A program made the position numbers and the translations under genes. Source: Pseudobutyrivibrio sp. UBA1225 (GTDB lineage Bacteria; Bacillota; Clostridia; Lachnospirales; Lachnospiraceae). Taken from it: 58,160 nt of DNA. The stretch's first letter is position 1. Each line of letters starts with the position of its first letter. The DNA lies in NCBI GenBank assembly GCA_002309345.1, contig DBWZ01000078.1, positions 1 through 58,160 on the forward strand, in the 5' to 3' direction. Shown here piece after piece: positions 34,233 through 41,392 of the stretch. A model generated the notes under the pieces. The model was not told the DNA's origin and did no database searches. It saw only the letters and a program-made list of their open reading frames with translations.

Positions 34233-35528
34233 ATGGAGCAGTACGTTATAAAGGGTGGCACATCTCTCGCAGGAGAGGTCGAAATCAGCGGTGCAAAGAA
34301 CGCAGCATTAGGTATTTTAGCTGGTGCCATCATGACAGATGAAACAGTTACAATTGAAAATCTACCAAATGTCAAAGATATAAATGTACTTATTGGAGCT
34401 ATCGAAGATATTGGAGCTTCTGTTACTCGCGTAGACGAACACACCGTAAAGATTAATGGTTCAAGTATATCTAGACTTTCAGTAGATTATGAATACATCA
34501 AAAAAATCCGCGCTTCTTATTATTTAATGGGAGCACTTCTTGGAAAATATAAAAACGCAGAGGTAGCATTACCTGGCGGATGTCTTATTGGATCTCGTCC
34601 AATCGACTTGCACGTTAAGGGTCTCAAGGCTCTTGGTGCCAATGTAGATGTTAGCTACGGTCTTTGGTCAGCTCGCGCTGACAGATTAGTTGGCAACGAG
34701 ATTTATCTTGATAAGGTTTCTGTTGGTGCTACTATTAACATCATGCTTGCCGCAGTTCTTGCAGAGGGCAAGACTACCATCGAAAACGCAGCCAAGGAGC
34801 CACACGTGGTAGATGTGGCATCGTTCCTCAACAGTATGGGTGCAAACATTCGTGGTGCTGGTACAGATGTTATCCGTATCGTTGGCGTTCCAGAGCTTCA
34901 CGGTACTACTTACGCAGTTATTCCAGACCAAATCGAGGCTGGTACATATATGTGCGCTGCGGCTGCAACACACGGTGATGTTATGATTAAAAACGTCATT
35001 CCAAAGCATCTTGAGGCTACTTCAGCCAAGCTCATCGAGGCAGGATGTATTATCGAGGAATACGACGATGCAGTTAGAGTCATCGCCAAGGGACGCAAGC
35101 TCACAAGCACTCACGTTACCACATTGCCTTATCCAGGCTTCCCAACAGATATGCAGCCAGAAATCACAGCTGTGCTTGGCATTGCCGAGGGCACAAGTAC
35201 AGTGACAGAGTCTATCTTTGAAAATCGTTTCAAATACGTAGACGAGCTTGCAAGAATGGGAGCCAACATCAAAGTTGAAAGCACAGTTGCCATTGTAAAT
35301 GGCGTTCAGCAATACACAGGTGCTCAAGTTTGCGCACCAGATCTTCGTGCGGGTGCTGCACTTATCATAGCAGGCCTCGCTGCTGATGGATTTACAGTCA
35401 TCGATGACATCAAGTATATCCAGCGTGGATACGAAGATATCGTTGGCAAGTTCCAAAAGCTTGGTGCAACCTTCGAAGAAGTTGAATCGGAGCATGACTT
35501 GCAAAAATTCAAACTCAAAGTATCATAA
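34233..35528 (+). CDS. murA: UDP-N-acetylglucosamine 1-carboxyvinyltransferase
   Basis: First committed step of peptidoglycan synthesis: transfers enolpyruvate from PEP to UDP-GlcNAc. The inverted alpha/beta EPT fold opens with ISGAKNAAL (catalytic Lys/Asn). The fosfomycin-target cysteine is C117 in GGCLIGSRPIDLH, so the enzyme should be fosfomycin-sensitive. DLRAGAALIIAGLAADG near 370 is diagnostic. Length 431 is slightly above the usual ~420. Many Firmicutes carry two paralogues; whether this is MurA1 or MurA2 is not visible. Good site AGGAGAG. Confidence 0.94.
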   Translation: MEQYVIKGGTSLAGEVEISGAKNAALGILAGAIMTDETVTIENLPNVKDINVLIGAIEDIGASVTRVDEHTVKINGSSISRLSVDYEYIKKIRASYYLMGALLGKYKNAEVALPGGCLIGSRPIDLHVKGLKALGANVDVSYGLWSARADRLVGNEIYLDKVSVGATINIMLAAVLAEGKTTIENAAKEPHVVDVASFLNSMGANIRGAGTDVIRIVGVPELHGTTYAVIPDQIEAGTYMCAAAATHGDVMIKNVIPKHLEATSAKLIEAGCIIEEYDDAVRVIAKGRKLTSTHVTTLPYPGFPTDMQPEITAVLGIAEGTSTVTESIFENRFKYVDELARMGANIKVESTVAIVNGVQQYTGAQVCAPDLRAGAALIIAGLAADGFTVIDDIKYIQRGYEDIVGKFQKLGATFEEVESEHDLQKFKLKVS

Positions 35529-35551
35529 ACTCGAAGAGTCATAAATAAAAA

Positions 35552-35571
35552 AACTTCCCCTTGGGGAAGTT
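35552..35571 (-). terminator. Terminator of the small zinc-ribbon gene
   Basis: Perfect inverted repeat AACTTCCCC / GGGGAAGTT. On the minus strand it is followed by a T run (TTTTTTTATTT). It faces the small gene, not murA. A second short inverted repeat (GATCC/GGATC) lies at 35577-35591. Confidence 0.75.
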
Positions 35572-35628
35572 CCAATGATCCTTATAGGATCAAAGTGCCT
35601 GAGAAGCGGGCAGATGATGGGGAAAGAG

Positions 35629-35850
35629 TTATTCTCCAGGTGCACTGTTAATAACTTTTCCAGTATTCCATAGCATAGCAGCTTTTTCAGCGGCGTTGAG
35701 GCGTCCATCCTCATCCTTGTAGCCTACAGTTCCAGTGTAGCTACCACAATCAAGACAGGCTACATAATATCCGTGGTCCTCAGCCTCCATAAGACCTGCC
35801 CCACCACAAATTGGGCAATCATGCAATTCTATGTTTTCAACGATATCCAT
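35629..35850 (-). CDS. Lar-like zinc-ribbon protein
   Basis: 73 residues with two CxxC knuckles (CPICGG at 12-17 and CLDCG near 32-36) and the C-terminal NAAEKAAMLWNTGK helix. This layout matches the restriction-alleviation Lar family and related small zinc-ribbon proteins: CPxCGG, then a CxxC, then an aa..WN helix. Lar proteins are common in phages, but a plain housekeeping zinc ribbon is also possible. It has its own promoter and terminator and converges on murA. Site AAGGAG. Confidence 0.65.
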   Translation of the reverse strand: MDIVENIELHDCPICGGAGLMEAEDHGYYVACLDCGSYTGTVGYKDEDGRLNAAEKAAMLWNTGKVINSAPGE

Positions 35851-35885
35851 TTGTAAATACTCCTTTTAGTTTGATACGTTATTTA

Positions 35886-35914
35886 ATATTATTTTTTTTG
35901 AGACGTAAAGTCAA
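35886..35914 (-). promoter_or_regulatory. Promoter of the Lar-like gene
   Basis: TTGACT (35909-35914) and TAATAT (35886-35891), 17-bp spacer on the minus strand. Confidence 0.65.
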
Positions 35915-35919
35915 TATTA

Positions 35920-35944
35920 TAAAAAACACCGAAATCAATTTCGG
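35920..35944 (-). terminator. Minus-strand hairpin with T tract at the edge of the IS30 remnant
   Basis: CCGAAAT / ATTTCGG inverted repeat, then TGTTTTTT on the minus strand. No minus-strand gene lies to its right, so it may be a leftover insulator at an insertion-sequence end. Confidence 0.45.
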
Positions 35945-35957
35945 CGAAAGAAAAAAG

Positions 35958-36030
35958 ATGAGTAACTATAAACATTTATATATAGATATCCGATATAAGA
36001 TTTGAAGAAGGATTATTTGCTAAGGATGGC
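35958..36030 (+). pseudogene. N-terminal remnant of an IS30-family transposase
   Basis: A 15-codon reading frame begins MSNYKHLYIDIRYKI and stops. This closely resembles the first residues of IS30 transposases (YKHLTI..RYKIE). Removing one T at 36001-36003 lets the frame continue as EEGLFAKDG, again IS30-like, before it runs into a terminator hairpin. No further transposase sequence is present. The family call comes from a short match remembered from IS30 proteins, so it is tentative. Confidence 0.45.
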
Positions 36031-36056
36031 ATCTTTTATAGAAGCCATCCTTTTTA
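36022..36056 (+). terminator. Strong terminator before the unknown gene pair
   Basis: Perfect 9-bp stem AAGGATGGC / GCCATCCTT with a 13-nt loop, then TTTATATT. Confidence 0.8.
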
Positions 36057-36131
36057 TATTACTAGAAAGAACATTTTCCTAGTAAAAACGGGCTTGACTA
36101 AATTAATCGAGATAAAAGAATGGAGGCGCCC

Positions 36132-36878
36132 ATGAATTTATCATTTACTATCAATACTGAGGGGAAATACGGCGAAGTTAATGAAGCAATAATAGATAAG
36201 CTAAAGAATCACAGAAATGAAGTGTCTGTTCCTATAGGGGCGGGAGAGTTCACTAAGTCAGAATGGGACAGATTTATAAACAGATTTGATAAGGCTATTG
36301 ATGCTGTAAAAGAGACCAGAAAGGAATTATTGCGTCAAGAGGAGGAGAAGAAAGAACAAGGTCTCATATATCGTGTCACGTCATCCACAGATGCTAACGA
36401 AGCTTATGAGAGAATGTCTAGTGCAACAAAAAAGTTGCTAGGAGAAGGGCTTATATATTATGAGAATGACATTCCTTATGGAAGAAACTATAATAAGGAG
36501 CTAAACATAGTAGAAATAAATGGAATTGTATTTGATTATGATAGCTCAAGAAATGCTATTACATTGGGAGATGTAAGCGAGGGGGCTGATTGCATCTCAG
36601 TAAAACTAAAAAATGGTGGCACATTAATATTTAATATAGATAACTTAGAGTCTATTAGATATGCAATTGGAGGATTTTCACCAGAGGATCAAGGAAGAAT
36701 ACTTAAGGCTATTGCAGAACATAATCACAAGAAGTCCATGGAAAAAGACTTTGAAGAAGAGAGAAATAATATCATAAGAGATTTAAAATCTGATAAAACA
36801 GAGGAAGAAGTTCAAGCAGAGATGCTAGCATACATTATTGAAGGAAATGATAGGGAGGGAAAAGATGAGTCAAATTAG
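36132..36878 (+). CDS. Unknown protein, first of a two-gene unit
   Basis: 248 residues from ATG 36132 (GGAGG at 36122-36126; an ATG at 36120 would contain the ribosome site). No signal peptide or membrane helix. The N-terminal quarter is helical with a Glu/Lys-rich coiled segment (about 45-75). The middle (about 100-185) has beta strands, including IVEINGIVFDYDSS. The C-terminal region (about 195-240) is a charged helix. No family recognised. It overlaps the next gene by 14 bp. The codon choice is more A+T-rich than in neighbouring housekeeping genes. Confidence 0.65.
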   Translation: MNLSFTINTEGKYGEVNEAIIDKLKNHRNEVSVPIGAGEFTKSEWDRFINRFDKAIDAVKETRKELLRQEEEKKEQGLIYRVTSSTDANEAYERMSSATKKLLGEGLIYYENDIPYGRNYNKELNIVEINGIVFDYDSSRNAITLGDVSEGADCISVKLKNGGTLIFNIDNLESIRYAIGGFSPEDQGRILKAIAEHNHKKSMEKDFEEERNNIIRDLKSDKTEEEVQAEMLAYIIEGNDREGKDESN

Positions 36879-37500
36879 TAATTCATATGAATATTACCAG
36901 AGTAGCCAGGGTTTGCTTAGAATGCTTAACAACAAAAAGGGAGGCAACGCTCTTATAAATCAGCTTGTTGCTGATAATGATTTAAAATATCAAAATAGGA
37001 TGGAAGAGCTTGGCTTCAAAGAAGGAAAGGGTAATGACAAATACAAGAATGTTGATACAGCATCAACAAACCTACTAGACGCATTGGAGAAGCTTCAGGA
37101 TAAAGATTTGTTCTCAGCAGAAGAAGGTAAGGAGTATGATAAGTCAAATCTGCTGAAAGCTGTGTCGAATTATGTGTGTGCATACAACAGCACTGTTTCC
37201 AATCTTACAAAATGCGGAGGCGCTTTGTATAATAGCTTCGATAAGGAATTGAAGGCTTCATTTAAAGAGAAGGCTGAGGAATTTGTTAAGCTAGGAATCT
37301 CGCTTGAGCAGGATGGCAAGCTTGCAGTAAACCAGGACAAATTAAATGAAGCATCAGTGGATGACATAAAAGCCTTATTTGAAAAGGGTTCTGGCTATGT
37401 TTCCAACATGACAGAAAGCCTAAACTCTATCAATGAAATAATCGGCAAGGCAATCGCCATGAGTTCAACAAACTATAACCCACAAGGATTAATGTACTAG
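36865..37500 (+). CDS. FliD C-terminal-like protein
   Basis: 211 residues from ATG 36865 (GGGAGGGA 4 bp upstream). The second half follows the layout of the flagellar cap protein FliD C-terminal domain: VSNYVCAYNSTVSNL, then LGISLEQDGKLAVNQDKLNEA, DDIKALFEKGSGYV and a final long helix. The N-terminal D2/D3 domains of a true FliD are absent, and no other flagellar gene is in the window. It could be a small surface or filament-associated protein exported by a flagellar-type route. Assignment is by pattern and moderate. Confidence 0.6.
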   Translation: MSQISNSYEYYQSSQGLLRMLNNKKGGNALINQLVADNDLKYQNRMEELGFKEGKGNDKYKNVDTASTNLLDALEKLQDKDLFSAEEGKEYDKSNLLKAVSNYVCAYNSTVSNLTKCGGALYNSFDKELKASFKEKAEEFVKLGISLEQDGKLAVNQDKLNEASVDDIKALFEKGSGYVSNMTESLNSINEIIGKAIAMSSTNYNPQGLMY

Positions 37501-37520
37501 CTTCGGCTAGTACTTTTTTT
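37494..37520 (+). terminator. Terminator of the unknown gene pair
   Basis: Perfect 8-bp stem GTACTAGC / GCTAGTAC with a TTCG tetraloop and seven T. It includes the stop codon. Confidence 0.93.
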
Positions 37521-37532
37521 GGTTGTATGGGG

Positions 37533-38264
37533 TTAATTTATAAATTGATTAAGAAGTAGGATGCTATGTGAAAAAATATTCCATGCACTATGCACGCCAA
37601 CACAAATCCATAGATTATTGTATTTTTTATAGACTAAGCATAAACTCAACCCTGTTAGAAAATAATTTATAAAAAGTAAAAGAATGGAAATAAAGCTAAT
37701 ATCAGGTTGACGGAGACTTGAAATAATATGGAGTAATGAAAATGCAATTGAAGTCCCGATTATAGCTACATATATATTTATTTTGTTTAGAAACGAAAAT
37801 ATTATTCCTCTATAAAGACACTCTTCCGTAAAAGGAGCCACAAATATTGCTAGTAGAGAGGTTAATACAGGAAATGCATTCGAGTATTCACGGATATTTT
37901 CCTGATTAATACCACGAATATCGTATTTATAACCTGTAAAGATATAGTCCATTAATCTCCATGCACAGATTATTCCTAAAGCAAGCAAAAAACCACTCCA
38001 AATGAACATTAAACTATTTGAAAAGCCAATCTGCTTGATATGTTCCCAAGAATGAGTCAGAAATTTTTTTAAAACTAAGATTAGAATTACCCCTATAATC
38101 AATTGATGTATAACATTAAGGAGAACGCGCGAAGTTACATCTGAAGAAGAAATTCCATATGCTTTGTTTGGTAAAAGAATGGATATTATATGTATTGGGA
38201 TTGCGGTTAGTAGAGCGATTTTTAAGGTTTTGTTGTCGATAAATATTCTAGTATTACTATTCAT
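37533..38264 (-). CDS. CPBP-family intramembrane metalloprotease
   Basis: 243 residues with about six to eight transmembrane helices. The CPBP (Abi) motifs are all present: EECLYRG near 146-152 (double Glu and Arg), FSLLHII near 175-181 (His) and the final HSAWN near 226-230. Bacterial members act as immunity or bacteriocin-processing proteases, or are of unknown role. It is the last gene of the operon HTH-MNT / HEPN / CPBP, overlapping the HEPN gene by 4 bp. Confidence 0.82.
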   Translation of the reverse strand: MNSNTRIFIDNKTLKIALLTAIPIHIISILLPNKAYGISSSDVTSRVLLNVIHQLIIGVILILVLKKFLTHSWEHIKQIGFSNSLMFIWSGFLLALGIICAWRLMDYIFTGYKYDIRGINQENIREYSNAFPVLTSLLAIFVAPFTEECLYRGIIFSFLNKINIYVAIIGTSIAFSLLHIISSLRQPDISFISILLLFINYFLTGLSLCLVYKKYNNLWICVGVHSAWNIFSHSILLLNQFIN

Positions 38265-38683
38265 TCCTTGTCACCTCTAATTTCAAGTATTTTATTATCA
38301 ATCAAGTAGGTCTCTATATATTCGATGAAGGAAATAGCTCTTGCCACCTGTTTTTCTGCTTCGTCTTTTGAAGCAATAAAGAAATCCAAATAATCAGCTT
38401 TTTCTCTATTCTCAGATGCTTCGCGAATCATGCGCGAAACTTCTTTTGGAAAAATATTAGTTTTGACATATGTTTGATTGAAATGAGCAATAACGCCACT
38501 ATGCTTACTGCTATCAAAACCATCAAGAGCATTTACAGCTCGAATAGCATGAAAGATTGCATAATATCCACGATTTAATGCATTTTTATATCTTCCATTC
38601 TTAAGCATTAATTGTGCATCATATAAATCTTCTTTGCAAGTTTCAAATCTATATTTTGATAATTCTTTCATACTTCTTTCCAT
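38261..38683 (-). CDS. HEPN-domain protein (UPF0332 type)
   Basis: 140 residues, all-helical HEPN domain: NRGYYAIFHAIRAVNAL and KHSGVIAHFNQTYV. The conserved loop is ENREKADYLDF, the RxxxDY form seen in UPF0332 proteins instead of the RNase-type Rx4-6H. It pairs with the upstream nucleotidyltransferase (overlap 16 bp), as in HEPN/MNT (type VII) toxin-antitoxin modules where MNT modifies the HEPN toxin. Because the catalytic His is replaced, ribonuclease activity is uncertain. Confidence 0.8.
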   Translation of the reverse strand: MERSMKELSKYRFETCKEDLYDAQLMLKNGRYKNALNRGYYAIFHAIRAVNALDGFDSSKHSGVIAHFNQTYVKTNIFPKEVSRMIREASENREKADYLDFFIASKDEAEKQVARAISFIEYIETYLIDNKILEIRGDKE

Positions 38684-39210
38684 AAAATAATACCCTCTTT
38701 ATCTAGATTTTTGTAGAAAGGAAGAGTTTTTTTCCATTCTTGAAATTGATTAAAATCAATAGGTACAACCGAAAGAGTTACAGCTAAATCTAATTCATAG
38801 TCAACAACGATATTAATCATTTTATCATGCATCAACTCGGTGTGTCCGTTTTTTAATAGCAATGCAATATCAATATCAGATTCATCCGTCTGCTCTCCAC
38901 GAGAATAAGAACCATAAAGAACTATACTATTTAAAGTTTCCCCGTAGACAGCATGTAGTTTTTGACACATTTCCTTGAGAGATTTTATTAAAGCAGGATG
39001 TGCCTTATTTATAGATACCATTTTGCGCCAGTTTTTATAATTGCCACTTTTTATCCTTCTATCATCAGGAAAAACGGTATCTTTAGGAATTATCCACTGA
39101 TGGCCTATTTTTTCACCATTTAGTTTGCCATGAATCAACATTTTTCTAATATTCCCAGGATCTTTTCCAACTATTCTCGCGTATTCTGATACAGAATAAT
39201 AATTACTCAT
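38668..39210 (-). CDS. HTH-MNT nucleotidyltransferase (antitoxin-like)
   Basis: 180 residues. Residues 1 to about 52 are an excisionase/MerR-like helix-turn-helix (YYSVSEYARIVGKDPGNIRK). About 75-180 is a minimal nucleotidyltransferase with GSYSRGEQTDESDIDIALLL, the GSxxRG...SDIDL active site. Classical MNT antitoxins lack a DNA-binding domain, so this fusion could autoregulate directly. An inverted repeat inside its promoter is a good operator candidate. First gene of the operon; site AGGTGA. Confidence 0.82.
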   Translation of the reverse strand: MSNYYSVSEYARIVGKDPGNIRKMLIHGKLNGEKIGHQWIIPKDTVFPDDRRIKSGNYKNWRKMVSINKAHPALIKSLKEMCQKLHAVYGETLNSIVLYGSYSRGEQTDESDIDIALLLKNGHTELMHDKMINIVVDYELDLAVTLSVVPIDFNQFQEWKKTLPFYKNLDKEGIILWKEV

Positions 39211-39229
39211 AGTATATCACCTCAAATAA

Positions 39230-39258
39230 ACATTAACACGAAGCCGTGTAAATGTCAA
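39230..39258 (-). promoter_or_regulatory. Promoter and embedded operator of the HTH-MNT operon
   Basis: Minus strand TTGACA (39253-39258), 17-bp spacer, TAATGT (39230-39235). The inverted repeat CATTAACACG-AAGC-CGTGTAAATG (39231-39254, one mismatch per arm) fills the spacer, so a bound protein would block RNA polymerase. Confidence 0.65.
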
Positions 39259-39265
39259 AATGTAT

Positions 39266-39297
39266 ATAAAAAAAGAATTCTAAAAATTAGAATTCTT
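39266..39297 (-). terminator. Terminator of the two-small-protein operon
   Basis: Perfect 11-bp stem AAGAATTCTAA / TTAGAATTCTT around AAA. On the minus strand it is followed by TTTTTTT. Confidence 0.85.
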
Positions 39298-39329
39298 CCA
39301 TCAAAACAATCTTATAATCAGTCAGTAGA

Positions 39330-39461
39330 TTAATTCATCATATTGCATATTGCAACGCCAACTGCATAGCCAAATTTATAGATGGCAAGAAATGAAAGAC
39401 CTATAAACAAAGCATTTGCAAATCTTTTATTCTTGCTATACCAATTAGAAATTTCAGACAT
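39330..39461 (-). CDS. 43-residue membrane peptide
   Basis: A short reading frame with an excellent ribosome site (GGAGGTGT, 7 bp upstream of ATG 39461). The peptide starts MSEISNWYSKNKRFAN, continues as one hydrophobic helix (about 17-39, rich in Phe, Ala and Gly, with GYAVGVAIC) and ends NMMN. It starts 17 bp after the end of the next-upstream 70-residue membrane protein and is followed by a strong terminator. Type I-like toxin, bacteriocin-like peptide or small membrane regulator are possible; I recognise no family. Confidence 0.6.
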   Translation of the reverse strand: MSEISNWYSKNKRFANALFIGLSFLAIYKFGYAVGVAICNMMN

Positions 39462-39478
39462 CAAAGATACACCTCCGC

Positions 39479-39691
39479 TTAATTCTTTTTTATTTTACTG
39501 GCCTCCCATATTGCAAAGAAAATACAAAATAAGGCTAGCAGACTAACCAAGAACGTATCAATCTCAAAAGTTCCTTTCCTTACAGAGCGAACTAAATATG
39601 TTACCAAGGCAACGACAAATGGCACATAAATAGTTGGTTTAGAAAGAAATTCTATAAAAGAAGATTTTTTATTGTGTGTTTGATTTTTCAT
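39479..39691 (-). CDS. 70-residue two-helix membrane protein
   Basis: Starts at ATG 39691 with AGGAGC 6 bp upstream (an upstream in-frame start at 39724 lacks a ribosome site and the -10 at 39745 is close). Two transmembrane helices are likely at about 19-35 and 43-61, with basic ends (KKN, KIKKN). It is first in an operon with a 43-residue membrane peptide. The shape is like small immunity or holin-like proteins, but no family is recognised. Confidence 0.6.
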   Translation of the reverse strand: MKNQTHNKKSSFIEFLSKPTIYVPFVVALVTYLVRSVRKGTFEIDTFLVSLLALFCIFFAIWEASKIKKN

Positions 39692-39744
39692 AACTATGCT
39701 CCTAAAAAATGTTACGTATATCATGTACCTGAAACATATCTAAG

Positions 39745-39773
39745 ATTATAGAATAACTGCTTTTACAGGTAAA
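39745..39773 (-). promoter_or_regulatory. Promoter of the two-small-protein operon
   Basis: Minus strand TTTACC (39768-39773) and TATAAT (39745-39750), 17-bp spacer. Confidence 0.65.
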
Positions 39774-39866
39774 GACCTATATTAATTGTAAGAATAAAAA
39801 TAACTTGCTATCCTTATAAATTCCTTATACTTCTTTGTTATCATGCCTTCAAAAGGAGGTAGTAAG

Positions 39867-40730
39867 ATGCAAAGAGTATTAAAAAAGGGATTAACAGGCT
39901 TTGATTTAAAATATCTAGCGCTTATATTTATGGTGTTAGATCATATTTATTATTTTTTCGGATTTACAGGGAAAGTGCCGATAGTCTTCTCGTGGGTAGG
40001 AAGGCTTTCTGCACCCCTGTTTTTATTTTGTTTTATAGAAGGGTTTAAGCACACTCACGACCGCAGGAAGTACTTCTTAAAAATCTATCTTATTGCTGCT
40101 TTTATGGGTGCGATTCAATTTGGATTTTATAATGTTTTATCTCCGTTTGTAAGAGGCGATGGATTCTTTCCAGAAAACGCAATGTTATCAAGCTTCGCCA
40201 TACTGTTTGTTGTTATGCAGGGAATAGAATGGATTAAGGAGAAAAGATTTTTAATTGGTTTTGCAGCAGCAATTCTGCCTATAATCGCACCTTTTCTTAT
40301 GAATGTATTTATATATTCACCTTTTATAAAAACTGATAATTCCACAGGTTTGTGGATTACAAATCTTATAAACTTTACAATCCTCCCTATGCATTCTTTT
40401 ATAAAAGATGGTGGAACAGCGACATTAATAGAAGGTCTAGTGATATACTTATTTAGTAATTGCAAGAATCAAAGGATAAGAATATTCGCATATGCGATAG
40501 TGGAAATGCTAATTGGTATCGTTGCAGTGAAATTAGCAGGAATGCCATTTAATACAGACACTTTATTTTTTAAATTGTATGACTGGATTTCTGTTTTTTC
40601 TATAATATTTTTGTTATGCTACAATGGTAGTCGAGGCAAAGGAAATGCTAGATTTTTCTACTGGTTTTATCCAGTCCACATATACTTTTTATACGGCATA
40701 TCGATAGCGATATATATGGTGACTAAATGA
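39867..40730 (+). CDS. TraX-family membrane protein
   Basis: 287 residues, about eight transmembrane helices. The TraX signature is at the start: LTGFDLKYLALIFMVLDHIYYFF, then SWVGRLSAPLFLFCFIEGF. The C-terminal FFYWFYPVHIYFLYGI segment is also typical. The plasmid TraX acetylates pilin; chromosomal relatives in Firmicutes are presumed acyltransferases. ATG 39867 follows AAAGGAGGT. It overlaps the response regulator gene by 4 bp, so it is the first gene of the two-component operon and may modify the envelope in response to the same signal. Confidence 0.8.
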   Translation: MQRVLKKGLTGFDLKYLALIFMVLDHIYYFFGFTGKVPIVFSWVGRLSAPLFLFCFIEGFKHTHDRRKYFLKIYLIAAFMGAIQFGFYNVLSPFVRGDGFFPENAMLSSFAILFVVMQGIEWIKEKRFLIGFAAAILPIIAPFLMNVFIYSPFIKTDNSTGLWITNLINFTILPMHSFIKDGGTATLIEGLVIYLFSNCKNQRIRIFAYAIVEMLIGIVAVKLAGMPFNTDTLFFKLYDWISVFSIIFLLCYNGSRGKGNARFFYWFYPVHIYFLYGISIAIYMVTK

Positions 40731-41392
40731 AAATATTAGCGGTAGATGACGAACGGGACATACTAAGTTTAATAAAAAAATCGTTGGCAGGGCAGTATCA
40801 GGTAGATACTGTCCTTAGGCCTTTTGAGGCCATTCCAGAGGATTTATCCAGCTACAGTTTAATAATTCTAGATGTGATGATGCCCAAAGAGGATGGCTAT
40901 GAAATACTAGGGCGAATACGAAACAAAGTAACATGCCCAATAGTTTTTCTGACAGCAAAAGCATTAGAAGAGGATGTCATCTACGGATTATCAATAGGGG
41001 CGGATGATTACATTAGAAAACCATTTACAGTAGCTGAATTGAGAGCCAGAGTAGCAGCTCACATTAGAAGAGATAATCGAGAAAAAGCGGCGCAGGTAAT
41101 ACAAAGTGGGCCTATATCATTAAACCAAGAAGAATGCCTACTGGCAGTAAACAACCGGGTTGTGGAGTTAACCAAAAGTGAATTTGATATAGTTACCTTA
41201 TTATTTAAAAACTCAGGTCAAGTTTTTTCAAAGAGTCAAATATATGAAGATATATACGGTTTTGACAAGGAAGGTGATGAATCCGCCATTGTCGAGCACA
41301 TAAAAAACATTCGAAGAAAGTTAAAAGAGCAGGGGACACAGCCTATAGAAACAGTATGGGGAATAGGATATAAATGGAAAAAAGAACTATAG
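40727..41392 (+). CDS. OmpR-family response regulator
   Basis: 221 residues: receiver domain 1 to about 115 (acidic pocket DDE at 7-9, phosphorylated Asp in LIILDVMMP at about residue 49, switch Lys in IRKPF) and C-terminal winged helix (about 130-220, ending VWGIGYKW). It overlaps the next gene, the ATPase-less kinase, by 19 bp. Its direct target is probably the ABC transporter downstream or its own operon. Confidence 0.9.
   Translation: MKILAVDDERDILSLIKKSLAGQYQVDTVLRPFEAIPEDLSSYSLIILDVMMPKEDGYEILGRIRNKVTCPIVFLTAKALEEDVIYGLSIGADDYIRKPFTVAELRARVAAHIRRDNREKAAQVIQSGPISLNQEECLLAVNNRVVELTKSEFDIVTLLFKNSGQVFSKSQIYEDIYGFDKEGDESAIVEHIKNIRRKLKEQGTQPIETVWGIGYKWKKEL

Noticed and set aside
35811..36005. 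64-codon plus-strand open frame over the Lar-like gene promoter
   Set aside because: Most of it is antisense to the Lar-like gene and its promoter. Only the last 15 codons, from the ATG at 35958, look meaningful and are reported as a transposase remnant.
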